Positions 13,870 through 24,816 of a stretch of 64,000 nucleotides of DNA are shown here, one piece after another (positions within the stretch are counted from its first letter, which is position 1; every line of letters begins with the position of its first letter). The stretch comes from Paralithodes platypus (taxonomy: Eukaryota; Arthropoda; Malacostraca; Decapoda; Lithodidae), in NCBI GenBank assembly GCA_032716605.1, contig CM064523.1, positions 42,066,598 to 42,130,597 on the forward strand. Reading direction: 5' to 3'. Made by a program: the position numbers and the translations under genes. The notes below the pieces were generated by a model that ran no database searches, was not told the DNA's origin, and saw only the letters and a program-made list of their open reading frames with translations.

Positions 13870-14995
13870 TTTAGTGTCTCGGACACTTCATAATTGCTGA
13901 ATAATGGGGTAGTCACCGAATTTAGGGTCAATGTACAGTGCAACCCTGCACTTCTAGCACTCATACAATATCTTTGTTGTTTTTCTGTCTCTGTCGACTG
14001 TGTTGTAACACACATGGCACCGTTTCAGTATCTTGCAACCACCTGCCTGGGGAAGGGGAATGATTCTGTTATTTTTGTAAAAGTCAGTTTAGTGCAAATG
14101 GTTCACATTGTCAGCTCCTGCCTGGGGTTGTGCTCTTGTAGGTGCAGCATGTTTGTCTAGGAGATCCAGAATTACCTATTTCTGGAATCTCCTCCGCTTA
14201 GTATAATTCCTGGGCAGTGCGGGGTTGTAGGCATTGAGGATGGACACGTTCATCATATCCAGGACGAATTTGTGTTACAACCTGCAGGAGGTCTGCAGAC
14301 AGCCAATAAATCCAACCTGCATGTCTGATTTATCCACAAGCCACATGATGAGGCTATAGCCCATGGTAGTATCTGGCTTCAGTACTCAGTCCCTGGTTCT
14401 GTGAACTATTTTACGTGTCCATGAGCTCCCCCTTGTGGATATTGGATATAATTTTACTCACCCTATGTTGATCATGCCAGTGAATGGTTAGCATGGGACC
14501 GTGTTGTTGGGTGAATATGTCCTTCTTGGTTTATTTTGGGAACTTTAGCATGTTGTCCCTTCTCCCGTACTGTGCCAACAGTCTGGATGTTGGTCTGCTG
14601 CAGGAACTCTGTGAGGTGGGGCGACGTGTAATAATTATCCATGTAGAGGATGTGGTTCTCGGCGAAGTACCTTTCAATCATCACTTTAAGCTAACCCCCA
14701 CTGGGTCTACTACAATTATGCCGCCGGCTTTCCCACTGTAGACAACTAAGTCCAGTACATACACAGTCCTGCAATCGGATAGCAGGAACAGTTTTATCCC
14801 AAGCCGATGTCTTTTGGAAGGGATATACTGCCGGAAGTGAAGGTTGCCCTGGAACAATACCAGAGATTCATTTATGACAAGTTTTTGGAAGGGCCTTAGG
14901 TAGATAGTGAGCCTTTCCCTCATGAGGTCGTAAAAGCCCCCCACTTTCCATAGACAGTCTGGTCGTTGGACATTGGTATTGGTCACAAAATGCCA
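13870..14995 (-). pseudogene. piggyBac-type transposase, C-terminal part
   Basis: Minus-strand frames match the DDE_Tnp_1_7 (piggyBac) fold. A stretch with LVINESLVLFQGNLHFRQYI and SKRHRLGIKLFLLSDC (about 14,880-14,760) is followed by LYMDNYYTSP (about 14,650) and, near 14,030-13,890, a C-terminal Cys-rich domain CHVC...YEC..KCRVALY. The first catalytic Asp of the family (usually I-D-E) reads Asn here (I-N-E), while the second Asp (MDNYYTS) is kept. There is an in-frame stop between the last Cys pair and at least one further frame break, so it is dead. Reading begins abruptly at HFVTNTN, exactly where the fragment at 59,336-60,015 leaves off. It regulates nothing visible. Confidence 0.85.
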
Positions 14996-15010
14996 TTATT
15001 ATATATACTG

Positions 15011-15048
<38 letters not shown>

Positions 15049-15164
15049 ATACCGGTATATATATATTTTTGTTTTCCCTTTTTTTTCCTATGTGTGTGAA
15101 GGAGACAAAAGCTAGGTTAACTGTAACAAGTATCTTTCCCAAAGACAAGGCATGACAGCCAAAT
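14996..15164 (-). repeat. 3' region and (TA)n tail of Jockey-like copy 1
   Basis: Between the end of the RT frame and the piggyBac sequence lies a short untranslated stretch and a TA microsatellite (about 15,012-15,060). In minus-strand order it forms the 3' tail of the retrotransposon, abutting the piggyBac frame. Confidence 0.6.
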
Positions 15165-16036
15165 TCAAGTGACATTGGGGTCAAAATGCCTGCACACACA
15201 AAGTTTAAAGCAGTTCAAGTCATAAAATGAAGGAAAGATTGATTGAAGGAAAGAGTTGCAGAGTTCACTTGTTGAGTTGAAGAAAGGCTGAGAAACTTTG
15301 CTAATTCTTGGGTTGGAGAGCTGGATAGAATTGGAGTGGGACTGTGTTGAAAGGCCGCAATGGAGGAAGCATACACTGACAGAGCTCTGAAGAATACGGA
15401 TGGTTGTAATAGCAGTAGAAGAGAGAAAGAGATGCAACATTGCGGCGTGTAGAAGGAAATACTAGGGAACTAGTAAGAGAAAGTGAGTTGATGAGGTGAA
15501 ATACTTTTGACTCTACTCTTTCGAGAAGTTCTGTATGGGTGGAACCTCCCCGCACATGCCTACAATACATAATACTTTGGCGAACTGTGCTCCTGTACCG
15601 AGCAAGAAGCTGTGTGGAGATGGTTGAGCAAACGTAACTTTTGGGAAGCTGTTTTAGCAAGAGTGATAATACGATATTTCCAAGAGGTTGGCGGAAAAAG
15701 ATGCACCTAGAATACTGAAAGATGATGGGTTGATTTCTGTATGTTTGAAGAATAATTGATAGTCTTGCAGAAGATTGCGAATAGTAGAAAGAGGGAGAAA
15801 TTAGGTCTTGATGGCGTTGAAATTAACAAGATTTGATCTGCCCAAATCAGAAATAAATGATAGATCAGAAAATAGGCGTGCCATGGCCCTGTTATGTGAG
15901 GAGCACCGGAGTTGATAGGTTGAGGAAGTTAGTGATAGCCATCCACAACTGCAGCTATGGAGCAGTCTTAAAGGAAATTATAAACAAAGGTAGAGGGATA
16001 TAAACCGAAGGAGGGTAGTTTGGAATTAATTAGTGC
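15165..16036 (-). pseudogene. Jockey-like copy 1: reverse transcriptase, second half
   Basis: The minus-strand frame starts at ALI-x-SKLPSFGLYPS and runs through VVDG and PINSGAP (16,036-15,880). It then jumps over the region where the catalytic YADD should be, which appears deleted, to a thumb/connection region with LARYRSTVRQSIMYCRHVRGG and LLERVESKVFHLINS (about 15,600-15,480). It ends with a RRNVASLSLFY block and a C-terminal PSFYDLNCFKLCVCRH (about 15,190). Several stops and frame changes are present. The first residues continue the frame that is cut off at 55,831. Confidence 0.8.
16028..16036. repeat. Left 9-bp target duplication of the MULE-type element
   Basis: AATTAGTGC here and AATTAGCGA at 55,831-55,839 match at 7 of 9 positions, directly outside the two inverted termini. 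Confidence 0.6.
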
Positions 16037-16460
16037 GGTTTATGAAATTTCGGCACCAGAAAATTGGGTACCGGAAACTTGGGCACCAAATTTTCGGCAC
16101 CAGAAACTTGGGCACCGCATTTTCGGCACCGTGATATTTGGGCACCTAGAATGTTTGGCACCGTGATATTTGGGTACCTAGAATTTTGGGCACCTAGAAT
16201 TGTCGGCACCGTGATATTTGGTCACCTAGAATTTTGGGCACCATGATATTTGGGCACCTATAATTTTCGGCACCGTGATATTTGGGCACCTAGAATTGTG
16301 GGCACCATGACATTTGGGCACCTAGAATTTTGGGCACCAAGATTTGAGAGCACCATGCTATTTGGGCACTTAGAAGTTTGGCCACCATGACATTTGGGCA
16401 CCTGGGATTGTGGGCACCAGGAATTTTGGGCACCATTAATTATTTGGGCACCAGGCATAT
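16037..16460 (+). repeat. Left terminal repeat: GGCACC minisatellite
   Basis: Roughly 17-20-bp units of the type GGCACCTAGAATTTTG and GGCACCGTGATATTTG, about 20 in all. The right-hand counterpart is at 55,561-55,830 in inverted orientation. Confidence 0.9.
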
Positions 16461-16466
16461 TGTGGT

Positions 16467-17050
16467 GAGGGAGGCGAAGATTCTAATAATAGTGAAAATA
16501 GTATTGGCAGTAGTAATGATAGTCATGACAACAACGATGATGGTAATAACAATAGTAATGATAGTGATAGTAATAGTGATGATGGTAATAACAATAGTAT
16601 TGATGGTCATGGTAATAGTGATGATGGTAATAGTTTTAACAATGGTGATGACAATAGTGAAGACGGTAATAACAGTAGTAATGATGGTGATGGTAATAGT
16701 GTTGATGGTAATAACAGTAGTAATGATGATGATGGTAATGACAGTAGTAATGATGATGATGGTAATAACAGTAGTAATGATGATGATGGTAATGACAGTA
16801 GTAATGATGGTGATGGTAATAACAGTAGTAATGATGATGATGGTAATGACAGTAGTAATGATGATGGTGATATCAATAATGATGGTGATTATTATAGTAG
16901 TAATGATGGTGATGCCAGTAGTCATGATAATTATGGCATTATTAGTGGTGGCAATAACTGTAGTAATGGTGGTGATGACAATAATGATGATGGCAATAAC
17001 AGTAGTAATGATGATGACAATAGTGATGATGGTAATAACAGTTGTAATGA
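16467..17050 (+). repeat. Degenerate trinucleotide array inside the left terminus
   Basis: Irregular ATG/ATA/GTA/ACA trinucleotides (GATGGTAATAACAGTAGT and variants). The first part, from GGAGGCGAAGATT to GATAGTCATGACAA, has an inverted match at about 55,440-55,540, so it belongs to the terminal repeat. The long Met/Val/Ile and Ile/Thr frames are artefacts. Confidence 0.9.
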
Positions 17051-17160
17051 TTTATCCCTCCTAAATATAATCGCGAAATAGAAAATAACTTATTAGTATT
17101 GGAAGCTTGTTGCACCTCCATTAACGCAGCCAACACGTATATATATATATATATATATAT

Positions 17161-17705
17161 AGGGGAGATGTGGTGGAGTGGTCTTGCCACTGGCCTGGTA
17201 ATCCAAAGGTCCCGGGTTCAAATCCCGATGTATCAATGGGAAGATATTATTGGGATGGAATTTGTGCTGTACCTAGTATCAGTGCATTACCACAAAGCCC
17301 ACCGAAACGTCAATAAAATACCCTCATTGTTCCCTGATTAAATAGCACTGTATGAATATTCCCATATTCAAAATATGCTATAGGGGTGCAATGCCTGGTG
17401 AGTTATCTACTCAACAGGTGGCGTTGTGTGTGTAAGTGTGAGAGTCCGAGTGTAGGGGATGAGACAGTGAAGCACGGGAACGAGGTGGCTTCAGAGATGG
17501 GGTCGTTTCGGGCCATGAGTGAGCACCGTGCCTCATGTGAAGGCAAGATGGCAGGTGCTCATTGTACTCTACATGCTTCACATGTCTCACTCCCTAGACT
17601 GGAACAAGACCTCACAGGCTTCACTGTTCATTGTAAAGCGGTGAATGTTAAGGCTCTCAGCCTATGCCCGAGAGGAAGTAAGTTGGAATATAGAAAAAAA
17701 AATAT
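17161..17705 (+). mobile_element. Composite SINE family 1, full copy
   Basis: A tRNA-like head (17,168-17,235: A-box TGGTGGAGTGG, B-box GGTTCAAATCC) is followed by a body with two modules. The first ends in CATTGTTCCCTGATTAA (17,324-17,341). The second runs from AATAGCACTGTATGAATATT to CTCAGCCTATGCCCGAGAGG and ends in an A-run and TA tail. Other copies: 53,266-53,627 (second module only) and 57,101-58,280 (full, interrupted). The intact TTAA at 17,338-17,341 is the empty version of the site hit in the third copy. Confidence 0.8.
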
Positions 17706-17879
17706 ATATATATAAATAAAATGTATCTCCATTAGGTCCGTTAGTGTGTTTGGTTTGCACTGGCATTGAAGTGCTGAGTAGTCTGTGTCCTTCTGTCTTG
17801 ATGAAATCAAAAGTGAAGTGAAAAGTCGTTTTTGTTTTCTAGCAGTTTTATAAGTTTCATCTCTAATTTGCATTTCTTT

Positions 17880-19470
17880 AGGATCTATTTCAATAATGGA
17901 ATGGACAAAAACGTCAAAGGGGAAACCATTACTATTCTACAATGGTTACACATATGTTTTTGGAAAGACATTAGCTGGTGGAAATGCAATTTGGCGCTGT
18001 CGGGAGAAGGCTATGCCTTGTTCTGTCAGCCTTCAACTTGATGAGGAGCGAAAACAAGTCATAAAAGAACCTGAACGTGAACATCTTCATACACCTATAG
18101 TCTCAGGTTTTAAAGCCTGCTACTTGGCTGTTGTAAAGGATTGCGCCCAACTTGATCCAACTAAAAATCCTTCTGCAATTCTCCGAGACAATCTTAACAT
18201 TGATGAAGAAGGAAGAGCTATGCTACCAAGCAAAATGTCAATTAAGAGAGTAATCTACAATGTGCAAACAAAAGACTTTCCAAAGTCTCCACCATCTGTT
18301 AGTCTTTTGAAAGAAATTCCAGAGGTTTTTGCTTCCATGGATGGGGACAAGTGGCTCATCTCTGATTCCTTTGAAGCTGGCCGTATCTTTGTTTTTGCCA
18401 CAAAAGAAGGAATGCGGTCATTAGCAATTGGTGAGTATTGGATTGGAGATGGAACATTCAAGGTTCTACCTAAAACTCTGCTGCAGCCTTACACAATCCA
18501 TACATTTGTGAATGGAATTTGGACTCCATGTGCATAATTATGCTTTAATGGAAAAGAAAAGCAGCATGTCATATGTAGCATTCTTTGATGCCCTCAAAAT
18601 AGAAGCTGCTTGACTAGACCTCAAACTTGAGTCTAACTTCTTCTCCACAGATGTTGACGTAGGAGCCATGAGGGCCATCCGGCAATCGTTTCCTGGTGCA
18701 AAACTTGCAGGATGCCTCTTTCACTTTAGTCGCATCTGTTGGCAGGAGGTGATGTTTGCTGGCCTCAAAAGTGACTTTGGGAAGTTCGAAGAAATTAAAC
18801 TTCGAGATGAATTTCACTCCATTGTTGCCTTAGCATTTTTGCCTGTAGAAGTAGTCCCAGAATCCTTTGATACCCTGGTTGAAAGTCTTGATTCTCGCTT
18901 GGAACCTTTGGCCACTCACATTCATGAATTCTTTGTACATGGGAAGAAGCTTGTGAAAAAAGCCTCTTCCTCCAACATTTCCACCGGAAATGTGGAATGT
19001 TTATGATAGAACTCTAGGAAACTTGCCACGGACGACCAACGCAGTAGAAGGCTTCCCCAACATGGTAAATATTGCATGTGAGAAATCTTACCTAAACATA
19101 GCCTATATCGTCTGATTAGCCAATTGCAAAAGATTGAACGGGAGGCTCAGTTAGAAAGGGAGCAAGTCGAGAAGGGTTGCAAAGCAAAACAACCCATCAA
19201 GAAACAATGGCTCCTCAATGACCGGATTTATTACATTGTTGAATGTTGATGCTCTCCTAGAATATAAGGAACAAAATTTAGTTAACCGCTATCTTAAAGC
19301 TCTTGGACACTGCTTCATGGGAAGCTTGACTGCACCAGTGTATACTGATTATGAGGATAATGCTGGCAAGATTTTTGACTCGGAAGAAGACCCAGAAATT
19401 GTTCAAGAGGAGCATTCATGCTGGGAAAGAGTCCCTCCATCCACCTACTGAAAAATGGCAAAGGGAGACT
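17880..19470 (+). pseudogene. FLYWCH-MULE transposase
   Basis: From ATG 17,896, preceded by an acceptor-like TTTCTTTAG at 17,880, the protein has an N-terminal FLYWCH zinc finger with W33, C35, C42, H63 and H65 of this frame. This is followed by a MULE transposase domain. All three catalytic acidic positions can be seen: D185 in WIGDGTFK (18,448-18,450), D in STDVD (18,650-18,652) and E in TNAVEGF (19,047-19,049). The family's GCLFHFSR-type C-x2-H block is near 18,710. The reading frame is lost after 18,537 and again after 19,006, and the tail (19,040-19,470) is decayed. It would have cut and joined the ends of the surrounding inverted-repeat element, but this copy is dead. Confidence 0.8.
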
Positions 19471-19555
19471 TGTGAACGTCTGGGTCTATATTTTGTTGGC
19501 AAATGCACACTGGAAAACAGTGGGAGGCTGTCCATGGAAGCGCCTCCGAAAGAGG

Positions 19556-20565
19556 TACAGTTGGTCAAAGTTCCAGCTGACCCACCCTCGCTCTGGGGCT
19601 CGCAGAATTATCTAGCAATACTGGTGTAGGAAGGAGGTGTGTCTTACAAAGATTGGGATTGGTAGATCTGATTTCGGCTATATCATTGTTAGGATAAATA
19701 CTTAACAAGGGAAAGTAAGCCTATCTCAAATAAAAATGCATACACCGCTATGTATGATCCCGAGCATTCACCCAAAATTCGTAGATTTGCTTACATTTTA
19801 AAGTTATTATATCCACTGATTGGCAACGCATATAAGACCTGCTGGCTGCCTCAACATACTTTACTCGATTTTATAAGAATGTTTTATTGGTGGCTGCTTA
19901 ACACCTAACGAGCGGCCTAGGCGGTAATTTATATGTACCGCCCAGCGGGGTGTTTTTACCCTAAATAGGGTTGTTTACTTGATCATTTTCATGCCTAAAT
20001 AAGACCCAGAGCGTAAAACAAGTATCTATCCCTGAAAGGGCATTAACAGAGCTTTTCAATGACACCCCAACCATCCTTGTACGACCGCTAGTTTTCTTGC
20101 AACGATCGCACAACACGAGTGCAAAAACCATGTAATTAGGTAGTTTCCCTACATAACGCCCTGTGTAGCGAGTGCGTGAGGGTGGGGAGGGTGAGATTCA
20201 TGTCAGTAGGTCCGCCGTTGTGGTCTGGAGCAGTCATACGCTTGCTACTCTCCTGCCACCACTTATCTCTCTCTCTCAGCAACATTACGTGCTGAAAATG
20301 GCACACGACATAAGTAGTGAACCGCCACTTAGTCCAAATTTCTTTCACACGGCATAAGTTGCGCGCCGCCAATAAAGGGTTAATGAAGGAGCATTTAGTC
20401 TTCACAACATGAACATTACATAGTCTAATTTGCAGTAGAATACAGGGCAGACACAGGTAACACATTAATGGCAAGTGGTATCCCTGAACCTCTACACCAG
20501 TATTGCCAGCTAATTCTGCGAGCCCCAGAGCGAGGGAGGGTCAGCTGGAACTTTGACCAACTGTA
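19556..20565. repeat. 75-bp inverted duplication flanking a MITE
   Basis: The segment 19,556-19,629 is repeated in inverted orientation at 20,492-20,565 with few differences (core CAAAGTTCCAGCTGACC). A group A MITE and unrelated flank lie between them. The second arm directly precedes the OTU-like ORF. Origin is unclear. Confidence 0.8.
19898..20383. mobile_element. TTAA-flanked MITE, group A copy 1
   Basis: 478-bp body between TTAA 19,898-19,901 and 20,380-20,383. Left end CACCTAACGAGCGGCC and right end CGCCAATAAAGGG are group A termini. There is no credible ORF. Confidence 0.85.
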
Positions 20566-20574
20566 CATAGGGTT

Positions 20575-20897
20575 TTGGGTGATGGAAACTGTTGTTTTCG
20601 TGCCTTGTGCTTTGCTGTTACAGGATGTGATGCTCAGCATTTGGATCTTCGCAGTCAGCTTTGTGAATTCATGGAGACCGAGGAACTGGGTACAAAACCA
20701 AATATGGAGCATTGGGGTACTTGGGGAACCACAACTGAACTGATCGCAGCAACCTCTTTCCTCCAATGCTCAATTTACGTTTGGGGAAAATATGGTATGA
20801 AAAACTGGTTTGGCACCGATACCAAACCCCAGACAGTTCGAGTCCTGTCATTCTCTTAGATAATGAGTCAGGAGTTCACTTCAACTTCGTGAAATAG
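20575..20897 (+). pseudogene. OTU-type cysteine protease-like ORF
   Basis: The translation contains the OTU signature GDGNCCFRAL with the predicted catalytic Cys at 20,590-20,592. A DLRSQLCEFM helix and WGTTTELIAATSFLQCSIYVW block follow. After a single frame slip near 20,840 the frame continues as LLDNESGVHFNFV, with the predicted catalytic His at 20,877-20,879 and a stop at 20,895. OTU domains cleave ubiquitin or ubiquitin-like linkages; in transposons they occur as accessory or polyprotein domains. It lies between the MULE transposase and Gypsy-1, so ownership by the MULE-type element is likely but unproven. One frameshift makes this copy inactive. Confidence 0.7.
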
Positions 20898-21245
20898 GTG
20901 TAAAGAATATAGGTAGGCTATGTTGATACAATGATTATAAAAAATCCTATAAAATGCGTTAAGGTATAAGGTATTTCCTTCAGCCTATTATGTTTTCTTT
21001 GCAATAACTTTCGGATGGTATAAGTTTTATAGCGAAGAATGCAATGGTATTTTATCAGTAAAGTCCATATTTATATTTTTGCAATAATAGCCTATCACAT
21101 ACAAACTTGATAGTCTACATTATTTATGTTTCCCAAGGCTTAGTCTAAAAGAGTAGAATTTATGTAAAGCAAGATCCTAGAGACATTTGTTTTATTATTT
21201 TTAGTTTCATATCTTGATAATACAAGGATAGCCTAATAGGGGTGA
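20898..21245. other. MULE-type element interior, no gene seen
   Basis: AT-rich DNA between the OTU-like ORF and the Gypsy-1 target duplication. Confidence 0.5.
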
Positions 21246-21249
21246 TGCA

Positions 21250-22962
21250 TGTTACGCTGGCCAGCTTGCCAGAATGTACCCGTACTCGCTGGCGCTAGCC
21301 GGGGCAGTAAAATGGGCTATAGTAATCGTAGAACGATGTTCTTTCTTTCTTAGTATTCATGTTGTCACAGACAGATCAGTGTTTGTCTTTATTCTTGTCT
21401 GTGACACTTGGAAGTATTTTATATCATTGATAGAGTTATAAGATATGTAGTGTGAAGTTGCAAGGAGAGAGAGATAAGGGAGGCAGCGAGGTGGTAGTGT
21501 GTGCGTGTGCATCCCGCGCTTGGGCTGTGCCACTCGCTCGTGATTGGCCGGCGGACCTGGCGTGTCATATGACGCCTGCTTTTCATGACGTAGACGTCTG
21601 TGATTGGAGGCCGCTGTCCTAGCGTGGTGGTGGGGGATCCTGCCCACGTGTCTCCTTAGAGCTTGGTATGTTGTGCTTGGTCCTAGACGTCCCTTGCAAT
21701 CTGTCCCCAATCTAACCCTCTTTACTACTGTTTTTCTCTCTGAACTTCTTCTTTTTATTCAATTACTTATCTCTTCTGGTTCAGCATACGACTTCCATAG
21801 TCGGCCAGTTGTATTACCAGCACCAGTTCTCACATATATGTTTTGCACTAGCTTTAGGGATTATTAGAGTCATAGTCACATGGCATCATAGTATTGGGGT
21901 GCTTCTAATTATTGAGTTGTTCTTTCCTACTATTTAATGCTAGACAGTGGAGGGTATCCGTGGTCGTTGTCTGAGTTATGTATGTGGCAAGTCTTTGCCT
22001 GTACGACTTCGACGGAGCTGGGTAGCCTGTAACCCTTGTGTATATTTTTCCTTTGCGAGTGTAGCAGCATACAAGCGAAGGGCTTTTGCCTACTCTTGCT
22101 CGTATGTTTGCTACCTCATTTTGTTGACCTTTGTGGAGCGCCAGGGCAAGACCAGATACTTGAGATCTGGACTTACCAAGAGAGCCTCCTAGGCATGCTT
22201 GCGCTCTGCCTAGGCTCCTTGTACCTTTTATGCCACTTCTAGACTTTATTAGTGAGAAAGACAGCATTGTGTTTATTAACTTTAATTGCGTATGCTTTAG
22301 GAATTATTCACGCCTTATTTTAGCCTAGGTTGATGCATAGTGCACAACCCAGTATGGCTGTTACGTTGGCTAAGTAAGTACTGTTTTTGAGTTGCTGTTA
22401 TTAGTGCTGTCACAGAGTTGTTGCACTCCCTTGTTTTATATATATGTATCCTACTTGTTCGTGTATTTAAGATACACGCTTTGGTGTCCTGTCCCTGCAT
22501 TATTTCTGTTCTATATACGACGAGCATCTTAGAGCATCAGATGTTTTCAGAAGATTCCATATCTGTTTGCTGTAGGACTAGACTTCCAGTGTTTTCATAG
22601 AGCATTGAAGAGTTTAGTGTCGAGTTCAGACTCACACTAAAGTTAACGTAAGCATATACTCCTTTATTAAATCGTGTTATAGTTTATTTAAACATTGTTA
22701 TTACTTGAGAGCATTTTATTAACGTAAAGTACTCCTGTTGTGAGTAGGCTTTGCCGTCACCGGAAAGCCTTTGTAGAAGTGCACTAAACCCAGTTAATTG
22801 ATACCCTGTTATCCAGTAGATTAACTCTGGAGGGTTTAAGTGTTTTGTTCACCGGCGTAATAGTACAAGGGTTTGGAATTAGCGTACCGTTGTTGCAGAT
22901 ATAGCCTATCTTCTAGTCCATTATTAAGTGCCCTTGTTTATTTTGTAGTGCCGGTCATAACA
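21250..22962 (+). repeat. Gypsy-1 5' LTR
   Basis: 1,713 bp, TG...CA ends with short TGTTA/TAACA inverted termini. Compared with the 3' LTR it lacks about 53 bp after GAGAGCCTCCTAG (near 22,190). Short ORFs within it are chance frames. A second nucleotide spacer separates it from the primer binding site. Confidence 0.9.
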
Positions 22963-22964
22963 AA

Positions 22965-22982
22965 TGGCGACCTTAGTCCAGT
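22965..22982 (+). promoter_or_regulatory. Gypsy-1 primer binding site
   Basis: TGGCGACCTTAGTCCAG starts two bases after the 5' LTR. The TGGCGACC start resembles the tRNA-Arg-primed sites of several Gypsy elements. Confidence 0.6.
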
Positions 22983-23224
22983 ATATAGTGAAGTGAATAT
23001 TGCAGTTTTTTTTTTGGAGAAATCTTATTGCCATTTGTGGTTGAATTTATTTCTCGCAGTGTTGGCAGTGGACATTGTTTTGAGGATATATGGAACTTGT
23101 TGGAGTTTATTGGTGACCTAGTATTGCACTCAAAAACATCTTCGAATATTTTTTTGTGAATAAAGCTACGCGAGAGTTTGGCTACTTTTGTCTTGACTTG
23201 GGATTTTGTTTTGTTAACTCCATC

Positions 23225-24816
23225 ATGTCACTGGACGGGTCTGAGTATAGTGAGGGCACAGTGCGAGAGGCAGGCGAGGAGGTGGAGAAGGTGGTGTTGG
23301 TTAACGGCGTTCGGGTGGTGAACAATGAGGAGGATGCTCGATTTTTTTGGAGGAGCCTGTGTCGGCGGACCGGGTGTCGGGGCTGGACCGGTACGGACTG
23401 CTGTGTATAGCCACGGTCTTAGGGTTTTCTGGTACTAGCGGTTTGTCGAGAAGTGAGCTGGTTACCTGTGTGCTGGGTGGGGTGCATGGGGGTTCGGGTG
23501 GAGCGGGAGCTGGGGAACCTTCGTCCCAGCCCCCATTCCACTCAACTCCTATCATGGCGCCCCCTCGGGGTCAGGAGCCGAGTACGTTCCCGCAGGCCGA
23601 TGCCCGCTGGCGGTTGGGTATGCCTCTAAGTGACTCACTGGGTGGGTCCCCATTAGTAGCACCCCCTCCTCAAGGTTTGTCTCCCGAGATGTTGTTTCAG
23701 CTCGAGCTCGCCAAACTTAAGCAGCAGGAGCGACAGGCTGAGCATGAGCAGCGAAAGCATGAGGCTGAGGTCAGACAGCAGAAGCATGAGGCTGAGCTGT
23801 CACTCGAGCAGAAAAAGCATGAGGCTGAGCTCAAGTATGAGTCTGCAAGGTATTGTGCCGATGTTGACCTAGAGAAAACTTGTGTAGAGGTGACGAGGAA
23901 CCGGGTCGTCCAGGGGGGTCAACCCCATGACCAGTCCCTGTCGCATCTCCTAAAGTTGGTTCCAGTGTTTGATGAGTTAGGAGTTACAGAATTCTTTCTC
24001 CGTTTTGAGAAAAAGTGCCGGGAGCACCAATGGCCCGAGGAGAAGTGGGCAGCCCTTGTTTCGTCACGATTGACGGGGAGAGCACTCAAGGCGTACGATG
24101 CTTTACCCCTAGAGTCTTGCATTTACTACGAGGTGTTGAAAGAGGCTGTCCTGAGGGTGTATGAATTGCAGCCAGAGACCTATAGGCTGAAGTTTAGGGC
24201 TGTTCCTAAGAGAAAGGAGAGTACTTTCCAGGAACACGCTAGAGAGCTGTCAGATGCATTTGAGAATTGGTTAAGGTCGGAGAAAGCAACTACTTTTGAT
24301 GCAGTGAAGCAATTAGTGTTGTTAGAACAATTTTTTAAATGTACTGGCGGTGACTTGACTCTTAACCTGAAAGAAAAGCAACCTAAAACTCTGCAGGAGG
24401 CGGCTGAGCTGGCTGACCTCAGGTTGTCATTGATTCATGGGTGCGGGTCTGCACAGAGAGCTGAGGCAGGTAACAAGGGGCATACCACTCCACCCCCCCG
24501 AATTACGGAAACAACTAATTACCCATTTAAGAGTACTGGTGCCAATTTTGATCCCAAGTCGAAACCATTCCCAATAAAGAAAGGCCAGGGCCCTTCCTCA
24601 CCTCAGAGGAAGTCCAAGAGCGAAGTGGAGTGTTTCAAGTGTCATGAGAAGGGGCATATTGCGCGCTCATGTCCGAGCACACCACCTACAGCAGTGGTGT
24701 CACTAGTGAGCAACATCGGTGTGTCTTTGAGGTCTTCCGCGTTTGCCCGGGGTAAACAGCCGGTTGCGAAGTCACAGTCGGTGCAGAAGCAGCAGGAGGG
24801 CTCGTCACCCGTCTGA
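23225..24816 (+). pseudogene. Gypsy-1 gag
   Basis: Starting at ATG 23,225 (MSLDGSEYSEG), the frame slips in a T7 run at 23,342-23,348. It then stays open to TGA 24,814. The product has a Pro/Gly-rich N-terminal part and a charged coiled-coil region with repeated KHEAE units (about 23,700-23,850). Next come a capsid-like alpha-helical domain (WPEEKWAALVSSRLTGRALKAYD region) and a C-terminal zinc knuckle CFKCHEKGHIARSC (24,631-24,672). This is a normal Gag layout. The frame of pol downstream is the same, separated only by the TGA. Confidence 0.8.

Noticed and set aside
16378..17190. Val/Met/Ile-rich and Ile/Thr-rich frames, which look membrane-like
   Set aside because: They come from the trinucleotide array in the terminal repeat. 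Open frames exist on both strands because the repeat lacks stops.
21357..22600. Short ORFs repeated at 21.4-22.6 kb and 40.6-42.3 kb as a duplicated gene family
   Set aside because: They lie inside the two LTRs of Gypsy-1 and are chance frames duplicated with the LTR.
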